The notes under the pieces were generated by a model. The model worked only from the letters and a program-made list of their open reading frames with translations. It had not been told where the DNA came from and did not search any database. This document shows positions 63,067 through 64,000 of a DNA stretch of 64,000 nt, in pieces; position 1 is the stretch's first letter, and every line of letters begins with the position of its first letter. Made by a program: the position numbers and the translations under genes. Origin of the DNA: Treponema sp. (GTDB taxonomy: Bacteria > Spirochaetota > Spirochaetia > Treponematales > Treponemataceae); NCBI GenBank assembly GCA_017940005.1, contig JAGAZO010000007.1:1-64000 (forward strand), read 5' to 3'.

Positions 63067-64000
63067 ATGATACATCAAAATACCGCTGACAATTTCAAAC
63101 GCAAGTCGTCAATCGGTGCAAAATTTCGCAGGTTGATATTAATTGCGCTGTCAGCTGTTTTAGCCATCATATTAACAATGCTACAGATAACGGTGCGTAA
63201 AGCAGTGAGCGAAAGTGAAATGGAAAACATAACGTTAATCGCACACGGTAAAGCAACTGAAGTTGGCGAATGGCTCACTGGCACAGACACAATGCTCCTT
63301 GCACTCACACAGACAGCAGAAATACAGTCGAACAACTGGGACGTTATTTGTCCGCTACTCATTAATGCATATGAAACAGTGAATGACCCACGCTATTTAT
63401 TTTTTGCATATATTCAACGGAGCGGGAGAGGTTGGACATCGTGGAATAGATGGCTCGATGCGTCAAACCTGCCGTATTTTGCACCGCTTATCTACGAAAA
63501 CAGAGCAAAGTTTACAACGGATCCATTTAAAGGCGCAACTACAGATGAACCGCTCATCGTAGTGGGACATGGCATTCCCGATTCGCGCGGGCTGAATCAA
63601 GCTATTGTGGCAGCGTGCATTGACGGCACATCTATTTCAAACATTGCAGAAAAAATCAATATCGGCGGCGAAGGCTATGGCATCATCGTAGACAGCAATG
63701 GCGTATTTGTTGCACATCCTGATGTAAACAAAGTCATGAAAGAAACTATTTACGAACTCGATAACAGCGGCTACACCGGCATGACAGCAATCGGCAATGA
63801 CATACGTGCAGGCATTGAAGACATAAAATCATTCACCCGAGACGGCACAGATTTTTACATGGTGTACACGCCTATTCCGAATTCGCCAAACTGGACACTC
63901 GGTATCGTAATTCCAAAATCGTATTTTAATAAAGCGGTAATACAAATCTCTCGCATACTTATACCGGTTATACTCGGTATATTCATTGCTGTTATCGTTC
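63067..64000 (+). CDS. methyl-accepting chemotaxis protein, N-terminal part (runs off the window)
   Basis: The first 311 codons are visible. A membrane segment (LILIALSAVLAIILTML, residues about 23-40) is followed by a large periplasmic dCache-type sensor: WNRWLDASNLPYFAPLIY, GGEGYGIIVDSNGVFVAHPD and SPNWTLGIVIPKSYF. The second membrane segment starts at about residue 293. The HAMP and signalling domains would lie beyond the edge, so a histidine kinase or diguanylate cyclase with the same sensor cannot be excluded. GAGGAGG precedes the ATG at 63067. Confidence 0.8.
   Translation, partial: MIHQNTADNFKRKSSIGAKFRRLILIALSAVLAIILTMLQITVRKAVSESEMENITLIAHGKATEVGEWLTGTDTMLLALTQTAEIQSNNWDVICPLLINAYETVNDPRYLFFAYIQRSGRGWTSWNRWLDASNLPYFAPLIYENRAKFTTDPFKGATTDEPLIVVGHGIPDSRGLNQAIVAACIDGTSISNIAEKINIGGEGYGIIVDSNGVFVAHPDVNKVMKETIYELDNSGYTGMTAIGNDIRAGIEDIKSFTRDGTDFYMVYTPIPNSPNWTLGIVIPKSYFNKAVIQISRILIPVILGIFIAVIV

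Overview
The window looks like chromosomal DNA of a spirochete, most likely a free-living or gut Treponema. The strongest marker is a spirochete-type FlaB flagellin under a sigma-28-like promoter. Supporting it are an anaerobe's enzyme set (single-chain pyruvate:ferredoxin oxidoreductase, membrane pyrophosphatase, type III glutamine synthetase, ferredoxin/flavodoxin proteins) and histidine biosynthesis genes, which argue against a host-restricted pathogen. About 54 protein-coding regions and one tRNA-Cys gene can be supported. No CRISPR array, rRNA or complete insertion sequence was seen.

Layout. 1-5.4 kb: histidine phosphatase, divergent hisG and hisB, and a membrane pyrophosphatase. 6.0-14.4 kb: DUF3261 lipoprotein, ketosynthase, dehydratase, ketoreductase and ketosynthase. 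This is the order of the distal half of aryl polyene (APE) clusters, here interrupted by a Fic protein, a Dps ferritin and a Phd/VapC toxin-antitoxin pair. 14.8-20.9 kb: malQ and a giant GH13 protein whose frame runs into a histone H1-like Lys/Ala/Thr tail with its own start site. 21.3-25.5 kb: ctpA-rsmE, a DUF3597 protein and an ApbE lipoprotein. 25.6-28.0 kb: an MNT/HEPN pair with a frameshifted HEPN gene, a TetR regulator and a Crp/Fnr regulator. 28.2-32.7 kb: an Fe-S/DUF2249 pair, trxB-GH3 and tRNA-Cys. 32.9-35.3 kb: FecR-domain protein, barrel-like protein and a small exported protein. 35.7-42.1 kb: nifJ, a duplicated fadD 3' fragment with a small XRE regulator, and fadD. 42.5-50 kb: flaB, a zinc-ribbon membrane protein, glnN-glmS, a flavin reductase and an EFR1 flavodoxin/ferredoxin. 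50.2-53.8 kb: a two-subunit ABC exporter. 54.1-60.3 kb: a sialic-acid-like module (binding protein, two permeases, NanA; divergent GntR and AGE epimerase). 60.4-64 kb: dapB, cardiolipin synthase and the start of a chemotaxis receptor.

Two properties recur. First, many genes have a recognisable -10 hexamer ending only 5-7 nt before the start codon, often with a -35 at 17 bp, and no Shine-Dalgarno sequence, which implies leaderless mRNAs. Second, intergenic DNA is rich in perfect hairpins, sometimes in tandem arrays, and in a dispersed repeat of about 120 bp. Several conserved enzymes also carry Ala/Ser/Thr-rich insertions. The most interesting system is the split APE-like cluster combined with redox and toxin modules. 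The amylase/histone-like overlapping gene is the oddest single locus. All assignments rest on reading the sequence; no database search was run.
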